Source: Dipteris shenzhenensis (lineage: Eukaryota > Polypodiophyta > Polypodiopsida > Gleicheniales). Taken from it: 64,000 nt of DNA. Shown here piece by piece: positions 55,019-64,000 of the stretch. Under the pieces are notes generated by a model. It had not been told where the DNA came from. It made no database searches and saw only the letters and a program-made list of their open reading frames with translations. The stretch lies in the NCBI GenBank assembly GCA_047967505.1, contig CM106540.1; one strand, 5' to 3'. The position numbers and the translations under genes were made by a program. Each line of letters starts with the position of its first letter. Within the stretch, counting starts at the first letter, position 1.

Positions 55019-55441
55019 CTGTAAAAAACAAAGCCCATTTTAAAGGATAGCCTTCTTCCCCATGGAGCAAGCAAGCACACTGCAAGGCAGATATTACACT
55101 TAGTATATTTTCTATCAGAAGAGAAGTTGTAAGGAAGCCATGCGATCAGAAAAGTTTCTTGCTCGCATGCAGGCAACTTCCAACTTCTCTTCTCATCAAT
55201 CTCCTTAATCGTTAATTGTTAGCTCTACGCTTAACATCAACCTCAAGAATCTCCTCTCCCAAAGCTACAAGAAACCCCGTCTCCTTCGACCTAGAGCTCA
55301 GTCGCTAGAGGTTCTCGGTTGTAATTAGGCATGAATACTTGAATCCGAGTTGTATCCGAATCAAGAAACTAGACCAACTTCATATTATATCAACTTTTAC
55401 ATTAGTAGTAGCACATCCATTGTATACCACACACGGGCACC
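55011..55441 (+). promoter_or_regulatory. Upstream flank and probable 5'UTR of the P450 gene
   Basis: No gene lies between the LINE relic and the P450 start codon. A TATATCA word (55386-55392) occurs about 55 bp before the ATG, and CT-rich 5'UTR-like sequence lies earlier. No promoter element can be chosen with confidence. Confidence 0.25.
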
Positions 55442-55657
55442 ATGGACGTCGTCTCAGCCTCAAGAAGTATCGGTACATGGATCCTTCTTCTCTGTGCTAC
55501 CACTTTGGCTCTCTCTCTGGCCTACGTATCTTGGAAACTCTTGCCGTACCGGCGTGCCTTCAGCAGAAACGCCCCCGAGATCGCTGCTTTGACAAAGCAA
55601 GCTGCCAGCGCTCCTATGACCTGGCTCTCCCACGACATCGCTCCACGGATCCTACCA

Positions 55658-55867
55658 CATTTCTTCTTATGGTCACAGAGATTTGGTGATGCTTTCTTCC
55701 TAGGACTCCAATCTGATTTTGTTGTTAGTATCGCACTCTAACAGTATTTGACTGCATTTCTGCATTTCTTCTTATGGTCACAGAGATTTGGTGATGCTTT
55801 CTTCCTAGGACTCCAATCTGATTTTGTTGTTAGTATCGCACTCTAACAGTATTTGACTGCATTTCTG
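55658..55867 (+). repeat. Perfect 105-bp tandem duplication across P450 exon 1 / intron 1
   Basis: The copies 55658-55762 and 55763-55867 appear identical. Each contains the last 28 bp of exon 1, the GTGATG donor and most of the intron. Only the second copy is followed by TAG and exon 2. The result is two possible donors (55686 and 55791). Confidence 0.93.
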
Positions 55868-57054
55868 TAGGCAACCCATTTTTCTTTTGGTTCGGCCCGG
55901 AAGCCAGCGTATTTGTGACGGAGCCTGAGGAAGCACGGGAAGTCCTATCGAACAAATTTGGGCACTACTCGAAGCCCAAACCTAGCCCTGAAATAATCGA
56001 GTTGATCGGCGAGGGTCTAGTGTCTCTTGCAGCAGAGAAATGGGCTGCACATCGTCGAATTATCAGCCCCGCCTTCTTTTCGGCGAAGCTCAAGGTGCAT
56101 TTCTAGAAATGAATTGCCGTAACACTAACGCTTTCTCACGATTTGGCGTTCGTACTGTGAGACCAAATCGTATTGGATTCTCGGATGATTTCGTGATACA
56201 GTTCTTTTACACAGGCTATGACGCCCACAATTGCAGCATGCGCGGTCTCTATTATGGAAAAATGGGGATCTGAGATCGACAAAGAGGCGTCAAAATGTAA
56301 GGAAATTGAAGTTTTGGGAGAGTTTACAAATTTGACCGCCGAAATTATTGCACACACGGCCTTCGGGAGCAGTTTAGCAGATCAGGGTAAGCGATTGTTC
56401 GAGATACAACATGAACAGCAGGTTCTTCTTGGCAAGGGCACTCATAATTATTATCTCCAGATCCCAGGATCAAGGTAAGCCACGACTCCGTCCCCACAGC
56501 TTCCAGCAGCCGATCAATCGTTGTTTCTCTTCCTGTAAAACAAATCTCCAAAGGCAGCTGTTAAAGAGTGGGTTGGCATATTACATGCCAATTGTAAGCA
56601 AATGCGCGCGGCCGCCCGATTTCGAGAGGAACTCCATGGGGAGTTCATTTGCATACTCCGCGGATTTCTGCGTAAGGAGCCTTGCTAAACTTCCTCTTTT
56701 GTGGGCATGGTGTGAAGATTGCTGCCGACGTCTACGAATCTCCGCCGTTGGATGCTCGCTAGCCAAATAAACAAGTTGTTGCGTAAAATGATCTACAGCC
56801 GCCTGGAAGCTGAGAGCGCAAGCTCGTATGGGGACGATCTACTAGGGGTGATGGTGGCTGCGAACGCAAAGATATTGCAAGGGAGACAAAAGAGCCTGAC
56901 GCTGGAGATAGGAGAGATTATGGCAAGACGTTCATGTTCGCGCGTCGACGCTGTTAACATGGACGGTGATGCTTTTGGGGAGTGACATGGGGTGGCGCGA
57001 GAGGAGGTGCTGGCGGTGTGTGGGAAAAATGTACCAGTCAACAGCCTCAAGATC

Positions 57055-58530
57055 GTAAGTACCTGAATCTTATTGAATAGCAGCATCAGGAGTGTGGACT
57101 CAATTGGCCGTTTGCTCTTTCCTCTTCATAGCCCAATGCAGAAAACTAAGCTAACACAGAAAATTAAACAAGTCTTGACGCCGAAAACCGAGCTAACACA
57201 CAGAAAAACAAACTTCCCAAATGTCCAGACACTTTCTTACACGAAGTTCGCACACTGCTTACTGGCAACATTTTTCCCGGGGGACGGGGAGGCGGGGTTG
57301 GACGACCAAATTACTTTTCCTGCATGGCTTCCAGAGTTCTGCTTGATACGAGGAGAAGTAGAGATTGCAGAATAGGAGGGACCATGCAAGAAGTGAGATG
57401 ATTATGAGGAGGAAGACCAGCCATCTTGGGAAGCGGACATGTTGTTTTTCCAAAGCTAAAGGTGGACGAGCTACTGCAGTGCAAGATGTCCCATAGCTTC
57501 GCAATCAAAATGTGACTAAAGCGGTACCTTTTGGATAAGCACCTGCCTATCACACAACTTTCAATCTGGATCATTCACCCATTCATTATGCTGTGAATTG
57601 ATCCGTCATACAGAACACTAGAGAACATCGAATAACAGAACAGCTTTTTTCAGCTTCCTCTGCTTCAACCCCTATAGCGTGTTGTCCATCTCGCTGTTCT
57701 TCCCTTGTTAGTCGTCCTTTACGAAGGAAGGGAACAATTTCAAGTATACATCCTCCAGTCCAATGCATGACTTCCTCCAGGTGAAGCTCCTAGGAAACAA
57801 GCTGGCTGCACGTATGTTCCAACCCTCTTGGATCTAGAATTTTGACAATTATTCATAAACTGATGTATTGATTTCATTCAATTGGCTTCTTTATCATTCT
57901 GTTACGATGGAGCCTCGCTGGCCTTAATGCGATGCTTTGTTTGATCCAGCAAACATCAAAGGATCACTGCATCCAGGGAATGCAATTCAGTAAATAGCGA
58001 ACAAAGTTTAGATGTTTTCTTTGCATGTAGCAAACATATGAGAGTGCCCCAAGTAACATGTTCAATGGATGTGTTCTTCATAACCATTGCATGCACGTTT
58101 TTTGCGTTTGGGCTCTCTTGCTTTGTGCATGTTCTGGATTTTTTGGAATTTGCAGTTAGTTGTTGGATTGCATTCGTGACTATGCTCAAGTCATTGCAAG
58201 TTTAAACGGTGAGGTGTAGGTAGTTTCATAGTAGCCCAACGAGTATGGTTTAAGAAGTTCCAAAACCAAGGAGTTTTGCCTCGAGAGTAGCAAGAGCTAC
58301 TTAAGGCAGATGCAAGATCACAAAGCGTGCATTTTACAAAGGCTTCAATTTGTTCACCCGTTAGTTCACTCAATGACTTTATTACAAGTTGAAAGACTAG
58401 TGAGAGTTGGGTAGTGAATCAGATGATCCATGGAAAACTTTAATGTAATGTTCAAAGAAAAACTAGCAAACTATATACAATGTATCTTAGAATTTGCAAA
58501 TTTATCTTGAAACAATATTTTTGTAGGTAG
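57055..58530. other. P450 intron 4, 5' part; nothing else seen
   Basis: Intronic sequence from the GTAAGT donor to the antisense LINE tail. Short direct words such as AAAACTAAGCTAACACA and AAAACCGAGCTAACACA (about 57140-57200) recur. Short open frames have no motifs. Confidence 0.45.
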
Positions 58531-58669
58531 GTTTTTTTTTTTTTCAAAAAAGAGACTTCTATTAAGTAAGAAAGAAACCCGCTAGAGCAAGCTTTGTGCG
58601 GAAATACACCATGCTAAGCATGTAATAAAAACACCTCAGAGGAATGAGGTAGAAAGAAACCAAGGCTGA

Positions 58670-59139
58670 GGCTTTTTGTCTGAAGGCAACTCAACCATGT
58701 TGAAGTCGCCACCAATGATCCAAGAATCTGCAATGGGGGCCCAAGAGAGTAACTCCTTCCAAAAGGAGATCCGCTCCCCTCTGTTGTTGGGAGCATAAAG
58801 ATTGAGAAGACCAATCTTACGCCCTCCAATCAAAATAATGATCCATTGAGCTCTAGAAGGGGAGATAATACCATGACCAGCAACCAAGGGGAGAATAGAA
58901 AGAGAGGCCAAAATGCAAGTACCTCCCCTTGTGCCCATAGCAGGCGACCAGAAGGTATGTCCTGAAAGCAGTTTGCCAGACTTAGAGCAATCACTGGCAT
59001 CTAGCTTGTGTTCCTGGATAAAAAGGATATCAATAGCACCTCCAGTGATGCCTGGATGAAGCTGGTTCCGGATCAGCTGCCTACAGTGATGGTGTGGAAC
59101 TCTGCCTAGGCCTTGTATGTTCCAGCTGACTATCCTCAT
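58670..59139 (-). pseudogene. LINE endonuclease, truncated after the GDFN motif
   Basis: Starting at ATG 59139 the frame reads 'MRIVSWNIQGLGRVPHHHC', 'LFIQEHKLD', 'GLLNLYAPNN' and 'WIIGGDFNMVELPSDKK', which are the N, E, Y and D.N catalytic landmarks of EEP endonucleases. It then leaves the family sequence. The distal part with the SDH catalytic motif is missing. The frame is otherwise open. Confidence 0.82.
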
Positions 59140-60560
59140 CGACAGGAGGATGCTGGATGGAAAGGCTTACCTGACCTAGTAGAGGAGACTAGCTTCCCCT
59201 TGGCTGAAACACTCCTCCTGAGGGCAGGAAACTCAACAGGTGAAAGGATCCCCACACTTGCTGAAAGGGAGGCCCTGTCAGAAGGAATCCCAATGACTGG
59301 GACCCCTAAGGTGGAGGGCACAAACTCATCATCATCCATGAAAGTCCCCGAATCTGCCAATGCTGAAAAAGAATTCCTGATAAAGCAAGTCTGGCCGAGG
59401 AGTGCAAAGAAGACCTGCACTCGTGGAAGATGGAGGAGAAGGACCTGCCAGGCCTCTATCAGCAGAACTGGAGCTAGGGGTTGAGGAGGCCTGTGGCTAG
59501 GGTGAAGAGGAATCAGGAGCCCTCATCTGTGCCTGCACTTTCTCGGTTGTCCTGACTGTGGCAGGAATAGTCTGCGGGGAAGAAGTACTTGTAGTCCCCT
59601 CGTGGTCAGAAACTAAGGGGTCAGAGACCAAAGTGACTAGGACAGGTGGATCGAAAGGCCCCTCCTGATGTGGAACTCTAGTGTCTCGAGCTGCAGCAAC
59701 ATCCACCTCTGGAGTCTGGAAGGCGTCTGTCTGAACAGGATCAAAAGACTCCTCCTGAGGTAAGGGAGCCGCTCTGATAGCTCTCCATCGTGGTACTGGG
59801 TGTGCTGCGAGCATTGGGTGCCCTGCTACCCCTAGTGGTCTTGGGGTGCACGAAGTAGGGCGCCCTATTGCTCTTGGTGGTCTTGGAGTGCGTGGTATAG
59901 GGTGCTGGGGAGGTGCAGTCGTGGTAGTACGTGAAGGAGCCACAGCAGAAGACCTCTTGGGTCTTTTTCTCTTCCTTGGGCAGTCTCTAGCAAAGTGCCC
60001 AAGGGTCCTGCAAATCCTGCACTGGTCCTGTCTACATGAAATCTCGACTCTTTGTCGAAAGAGAGAGCCATCTGGACGCTGAAGCATAATATGGTCATCT
60101 GAGATGTTAGGGTTAGAGACAATGGCCCTAACACGAGGCACCCCGTCTGCACTGACTGCCTCTGCCAAGGAAGAAGGCATGCCAGGAAGGGAGGGGATCT
60201 CCGTGATCACTCCGAATGTGGCTCCGATAATGGCAAGCAGTCGATGGTAGACCTGAGGAAGACCAGGAAACCTAATGAACAGTGATGTGACCTACCTGTC
60301 CTCCTCGACTGGATCAAAGCCCAAGGTGTAGGGCAAAAGAAAGATCCTCCTCGAACCCAAAGCCAGGGGATTAGCTTTGAGAACAAGGGCTGTGGACTCG
60401 TGGGAGTCGAAAACCACTTGGAAGAATCCACGTCCCAAAAGTCGAATATCCCTGAGGTGAGGGGCGAGGTCTCCTGGTAACACCGCCAGCATTCAGTCTC
60501 TAGCCTATGATCTAGAAGGGTGTGACCCAAAGATGCGGGCGAAAAGTGATGTGGAGCCCT
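59136..60560 (-). pseudogene. LINE ORF1 (DUF4283-like plus CCHC zinc knuckle), few lesions
   Basis: The frame reads 'MLAVLPGDLAPHLRDIRLLG' (60492 down), 'GRGFFQVVFDSHES', 'TSLFIRFPGLPQVYHRLLAI' and 'GDP'-free linker to the zinc knuckle C-x2-C-x4-H-x4-C (CRICRTLGHFARDC, about 59990-60033). A basic and proline-rich tail follows. In-frame stops occur at 60289-60291 (TAG) and just upstream of 60492 (TGA and TAG). A shift lies between 59497 and 59420. The last frame ends in TGA at 59136-59138, overlapping the endonuclease ATG (59137-59139) as ATGA. This is the RNA-binding ORF1 protein of a plant L1. Confidence 0.82.
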
Positions 60561-60739
60561 CTAATTCCACATCTTTCTTGAGCTGCTGCAGCTCGTCTTC
60601 TGAAAAAATGACGGTTCTCGTGGCCGATGGAGGTGGATGGAGATTGGCTGAATGGGGATCCATTCACCAATCGATGTGAAAAGGTCGATTCCAACACTGA
60701 AAAAGCTCCGTCCGTGAAACTACTGCCTAGGACGCCTTG

Positions 60740-61515
60740 AATGCGGGCACAGGAAGAAGGAGAAAGAGAGGGTAGGAGAGAGGGGAAGGGAAGGGAAAGA
60801 GAGGGGCAGGAAGAAGGAGAAAGAGAGGGGAGGAGAGAGGGGAGACGGAGGTAGGCTGAGGGGGAGGCGTGGGGAGCTGAGTTAGGAAGGAAGGGGGCAG
60901 GGAGGGAAAGGGAGGAGGTTTTTTTTTTTTTTTTCAGGGGGGTCACCTTGGGGGGGAGAGCAGCAGGGGAGGGGGAGAGCATGGGGGAGGGAGGGGCGGG
61001 GGGAGGAGAAGGGGGCAGGGGGGCTGGCGGGGGAGAGGGAGGGCAGAGTAGAAGGGGGCAGCGGGGAGGGGGAGAGCAGCGGGGGGGAGAGGGAGGGCGA
61101 GGGAGGGGGGCGGGGTGGCTGGCGGGGGAGAGGGAGGGCGGAGGAGAAGGGGGCAACGGGGGGGGGCAGCGGGGGGGGGGTAGAGGAGAAAGGGGCAACA
61201 TGGAGGGGGGCAGTGGGGGGGGGCTAGCGAGGGAGAGGGATGACGGGGGAGGGGACAGGGGAGGAGAAGGGGGGCGGGGGGGCTAACGGGTGGCAGAGAG
61301 GTTGGGCGGGGAGGGAGAGGTAGGGGGTAGCAGGGGGGGAGAGGGAGAGCGGGGAGGAGGAAGGGGAGAGGGAGGGTGAGGGAGGAGGGAGAGGGGGCTG
61401 GCGAGAGGGGAGGGAGAGGAGGAGGAGCGAGGGGGGGCAGCGAGGGAGAGGGAGAGGGAGAGGGAGAGGGGGCTAGCTGAGAGAGGGAGAGGGGGGGGCA
61501 GTAGCTCACGGGGAG
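60740..61515 (+). repeat. ~770-bp purine-rich (G/A) tract
   Basis: On the + strand the sequence is almost all G and A with frequent GGGGG runs (for example 61158-61180), broken by one T run (about 60920-60934). The glycine/arginine and proline/leucine frames are repeat artefacts. It lies between the LINE ORF1 and P450 exon 5, so it may be the C/T-rich leader of the antisense LINE or an independent expansion. Confidence 0.88.
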
Positions 61516-62099
61516 GAGCAGCAGCTCATACGCATCTTCTTTTACTGTTGTGACATACGTGCTCCTACATTTTTGACTAAGGAAAGCCTTTGTAGGTTTT
61601 GCAATCAAGTGACTAGCTAACCCCATTGATTGTCCATGATATTGTGGGTGTAGGTGGGGATGGTGCTGAACGAGGTGCTAAGACTATATCCACCAACTCC
61701 ATTGGTGGCTAGGCAAGCTTCCAAGGACATGAAGCTAGGAGAGAAGCTAATGTTAGCAAAGGACACAAAGATATATGTGCCTATCATTGCCTTCCACCAT
61801 GATCCCATCTTTTGGGGTCCCGATCTCAACCAATTCGACCTTTCACGCTTTGCTGATGGCAGAGCTAAGGCCTCCGCCAATCCTTGTGCCTTCATGCCTT
61901 TTAGCTTGGGGCCTTGTGGTTGCTTTGGCCAGATATTTGCCATGCTAGAGGCCAAGGTCACCCTCTCCATCCTTCTCCAACACTTCTCCTTTTGCCTCTC
62001 CCCCTCCTACACCCACTCCCCTGCCGAGCCCCTGCCACCCTTGTAAATTTGCAACCCCAACATGGCATGCCTATCATCTTCCATAAGCTCCAAACCTAA

Positions 62100-62885
62100 A
62101 TAGCTATGTTGTCCCAACCAAGTAGACCTCTTGGTCATTGTAAATTGAAACATTATAGCATATAGTATGGAGAAATCGTTCTATAACATTATATGTTACA
62201 AAGTAGTCATTTAAAGGTATCAAGAGAGGTAAACATTGCAATCCTTCATGGGTTTATTCATGAATTCGAAGTAATTAGTACCAAGCATGCTTGACTATCT
62301 TACATCTAAGGCTAACTTTAGAAATGATATTTGCAATTAAAGTCAAGGGCATTAGTTTTCTTAAAGAATTCAATATGTAACTTCTATGGAGTTGTATTCT
62401 CTTTAAATTTGAACATCCCTAAAGTAGATTGAATTCACAAACAAGGTTTGCAATTAAAATCAAGTGCATTCGCTTTCCCTAAAAGAATCCAATGCGTGAC
62501 GTACGGCGAGTCGCATTCTAGTCTTTAAATTTGAATATCCTTGAATTAGTAGATCAAATTTTATATATACATAATAACAATAGATTCAAAAATAAATGAA
62601 GACCACCATAGTTTGAGGACTAGAGCTTGATGGAGGTTAAGTGGCCACCTTAGCCACATTCTCATACTAGTCATTCTTGTTCCTCTTCCCTTCCTCGGGT
62701 TTGTCCCTTCTCCCAATGGCCCTTGCCGTTGCTCACCGCTCATCGACACCATGCCAGTCCATGAGCCACAAGGGGAGCTAGTGCCAGATCAATAGTATGA
62801 CTACTGTACCCAAGTGACTAAAATACCATTGGAACAACCCCCAACAAGTACTACATAATCATTAAGATGGCTACATGGGCACCAA
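62100..62885 (+). repeat. P450 3' flank with a two-copy ~117-bp tandem repeat
   Basis: TTTGCAATTAAA.TCAAG starts at about 62330 and 62447. Both copies continue with GCATT.G.TTT, AATCCAATG or AATTCAATA, and CTTTAAATTTGAA.ATCC. The second ends near 62565. No gene is seen in this flank. Confidence 0.75.
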
Positions 62886-64000
62886 TTGTATCAGCAGTAT
62901 CATCAGTCCTCATCACCATCTGTCATTCTCCATCATCATGCTAGCCAAATGATTCAAATGTCCAAACTATTCACTAGCTTGTCCAAGGAGGAACATGCAC
63001 GAGAATTGGACAGACAGACAGTAGTGGCAATTGAAGACCAATTCCAAGTAATCGCCAGACAGGTCAAGGCACTTTGGGGGCAAATAGATGAGAAGGAGAT
63101 TGAAGACGTGCCCATGAACCAAGCTCTCCACACTCAAGAGAAGGTAGTGAGGGATGTGACCTCCAACCTCCACCAAAGCCAAATACAGCTGACGGAATCT
63201 ACGGCAATTCTACAGACCTACTATAACTCCTTAACCTCCGTACATGCTCAGCAAATGGAGGCACTAGCACAAGCTCGACTCACTCTAATCCACAAAGAAG
63301 AAGAGCTTCAAGATTGCCAAGACAAGCTTGAAGACATGCAAAAGTCTTTGGCAATACTCACGTTCAGCATTGAAGAACTTACAAGGGACTGCAGAATCTA
63401 ATAGGACCAACCTGCTACCGCTAAAGAGGCCAGCACTTCACAAGCACAAGTCTTGGACCAATGGTCAAATACCACTGAATTCATTCCTCAACAAGCGCAG
63501 GTCACCTTGCAAATGAGAAAGCTTAAGGAGGCATATACATCCATCTACCATAAATATAAAGAAAAAATGGATGAGATGCAATCCCAAAAGATAATCATCT
63601 CCAAGCTTGAACTCCAATTACTAGTGCACAACAATGAGGCAATGGAAGACAACACCAATGAACTCCCACTCCAATGCACAACAGTGGTATACCAAGAGCT
63701 TGTGGCTGCTCTACAAGCATAAGATCACCTCAACGCATGAGTGCTTATCCCATGGAAGCAACTCCAAATCTGGATCATATCCGCTCATCCAACAATCAAA
63801 TGGGAACGTTCCATAGGGACCAAAACTCTGCACATAATTTGCTAAGACTTGTCTGAAGATGAGAAAAATATATTCTGCTTGTCTACGCATGCCGAGTTTA
63901 TAGCACTCAGGATGGATGCTTTCATCGCATATGTATGCCTCAAGGGTAGTCCTCCCCTTAGGGTTGCTGGTTTGTTGCCATTGCTACAAAGGCCATCACT
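62886..64000 (+). pseudogene. Unknown coiled-coil protein, few stops, runs off the window
   Basis: From ATG 62886 one frame continues to 63722 with only a double stop (TAA TAG, about 63402-63407) inside it. It predicts about 279 residues, mostly heptad-rich helix: 'VVAIEDQFQVIARQVKALWG', 'LIHKEEELQDCQDKLEDMQK', 'KLKEAYTSIYHKYKEKMDEM'. After another stop the same frame still reads protein-like text ('DEKYILLVYACRVYSTQDGC', about 63853-63912). I do not recognise a domain. Long coiled coils occur in some retroelement Gag N-termini and in many host proteins. The 3' end is beyond the window. Confidence 0.45.

Larger units (their letters stand above)
58532..60700 (-). mobile_element. Deletion-derivative L1-type LINE within P450 intron 4
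   Basis: On the minus strand the element has ORF1 (about 60560-59136), then an endonuclease start (59139 down to about 58680). Instead of RT it passes straight into the family's 3' end and a T run (58532-58544, the poly(A) tail). The 3' end matches the 69-bp insertion at 23.5 kb. It thus lacks the end of the endonuclease, all of RT and the C-terminal region. The 5' limit is unclear: the C/T-rich DNA (minus sense) up to 61.5 kb may be its leader. A possible target-site duplication is TTTGTAGGT at about 58520 and 61589. Confidence 0.8.
55442..62099 (+). pseudogene. CYP72-clan cytochrome P450, five exons, inactivated
   Basis: CYP72-clan P450s are ER-anchored monooxygenases of plant hormone and terpenoid metabolism; this copy's substrate is unknown. 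Exons: 55442-55685 (anchor 'WILLLCATTLALSLAYV', then 'LSHDIAPRILP'), 55871-56094 ('FWFGPEA', C-helix 'WAAHR'), 56215-56474 ('EFTNLTAEIIAHTAFGSS'), 56718-57054 and 61654-62099; phases agree and introns are GT-AG. Exon 4 runs 'RLLPTSTNLRRWM' to 'DDLLGVMVAANA'. About 7 and then about 13 bases are missing around 'KTFMFA', deleting the AG-x-[DE]-TT oxygen motif and shifting frame; 'LLTWTVMLLGSDMGW' and 'REEVLAVCGKN' follow in other frames. Exon 5 keeps ExxR ('NEVLRLYPP') but has 'FSLGPCGCFG' where FxxGxRxCxG is expected (Arg to Cys, heme Cys kept). A shift near 62030 puts the ending 'NLQPQHGMPIIFHKLQT' out of frame. Confidence 0.88.

Noticed and set aside
60512-61626. Proline-rich open frames of more than 200 codons on the minus strand
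   Set aside because: They translate the purine-rich tract, are low complexity, and overlap other frames of the same kind.
1-64000. CRISPR array or prokaryotic operon
   Set aside because: No short regular repeats with unique spacers occur, and the genes have spliceosomal introns.

Overview
This looks like a stretch of nuclear DNA from a land plant with a large, repeat-laden genome. The evidence is plant-type genes with GT-AG introns (a poly(A)-binding protein, a DUF599 membrane protein and a CYP72-clan cytochrome P450), plant-style L1 LINEs whose ORF1 has a DUF4283-like region and a zinc knuckle, and Copia and Ty3/gypsy relics. A fern or gymnosperm would fit the repeat load, the introns swollen by transposons and the many microsatellites, but nothing here fixes the lineage.

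Only two host genes look functional. At 15.3-16.3 kb are the last three exons of a poly(A)-binding protein (linker, 27-glutamine tract, MLLE domain). No RRM exons are visible in the 15 kb upstream. At 25.0-25.9 kb is a complete two-exon DUF599 gene. A third host gene, a five-exon CYP72-clan P450 at 55.4-62.1 kb, has its exon order intact but is dead: the I-helix oxygen-binding motif is deleted, the heme loop has lost its arginine, the C-terminus is frameshifted, and intron 4 holds an antisense LINE plus about 770 bp of purine-rich DNA.

Most of the rest is mobile DNA. 1-10 kb holds an L1-like ORF1 relic, a shrunken Copia element and two gypsy gag relics on opposite strands. 10.6-15.0 kb holds two LINE reverse-transcriptase relics around a tandem array with a unit of about 545 bp. 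17-24 kb is intergenic, with long microsatellites, a pyrimidine tract and a 69-bp LINE insertion with exact target-site duplications. 26-30 kb holds a dispersed repeat, tandem repeats and a LINE fragment. 30-35.9 kb is a long LINE with an open endonuclease, a broken RT and a poly(A) tail. 40.4-41.1 kb holds two foldback hairpins. 42.5-43.4 kb has a gypsy RT scrap and the second copy of the dispersed repeat. 47.3-49.7 kb is an LTR element with no visible coding capacity.

Four decayed coding regions match no family I can name: 38.8-40.2 kb (+, with an in-frame intron), 46.4-47.2 kb (-), 49.9-53.3 kb (+, multi-block, with a possible degenerate methyltransferase-like fold) and 62.9-64.0 kb (+, coiled coil). 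These are the best places to look for something undescribed. Local tandem duplications with units of about 40-200 bp occur throughout the window, including one perfect copy across a P450 splice site.
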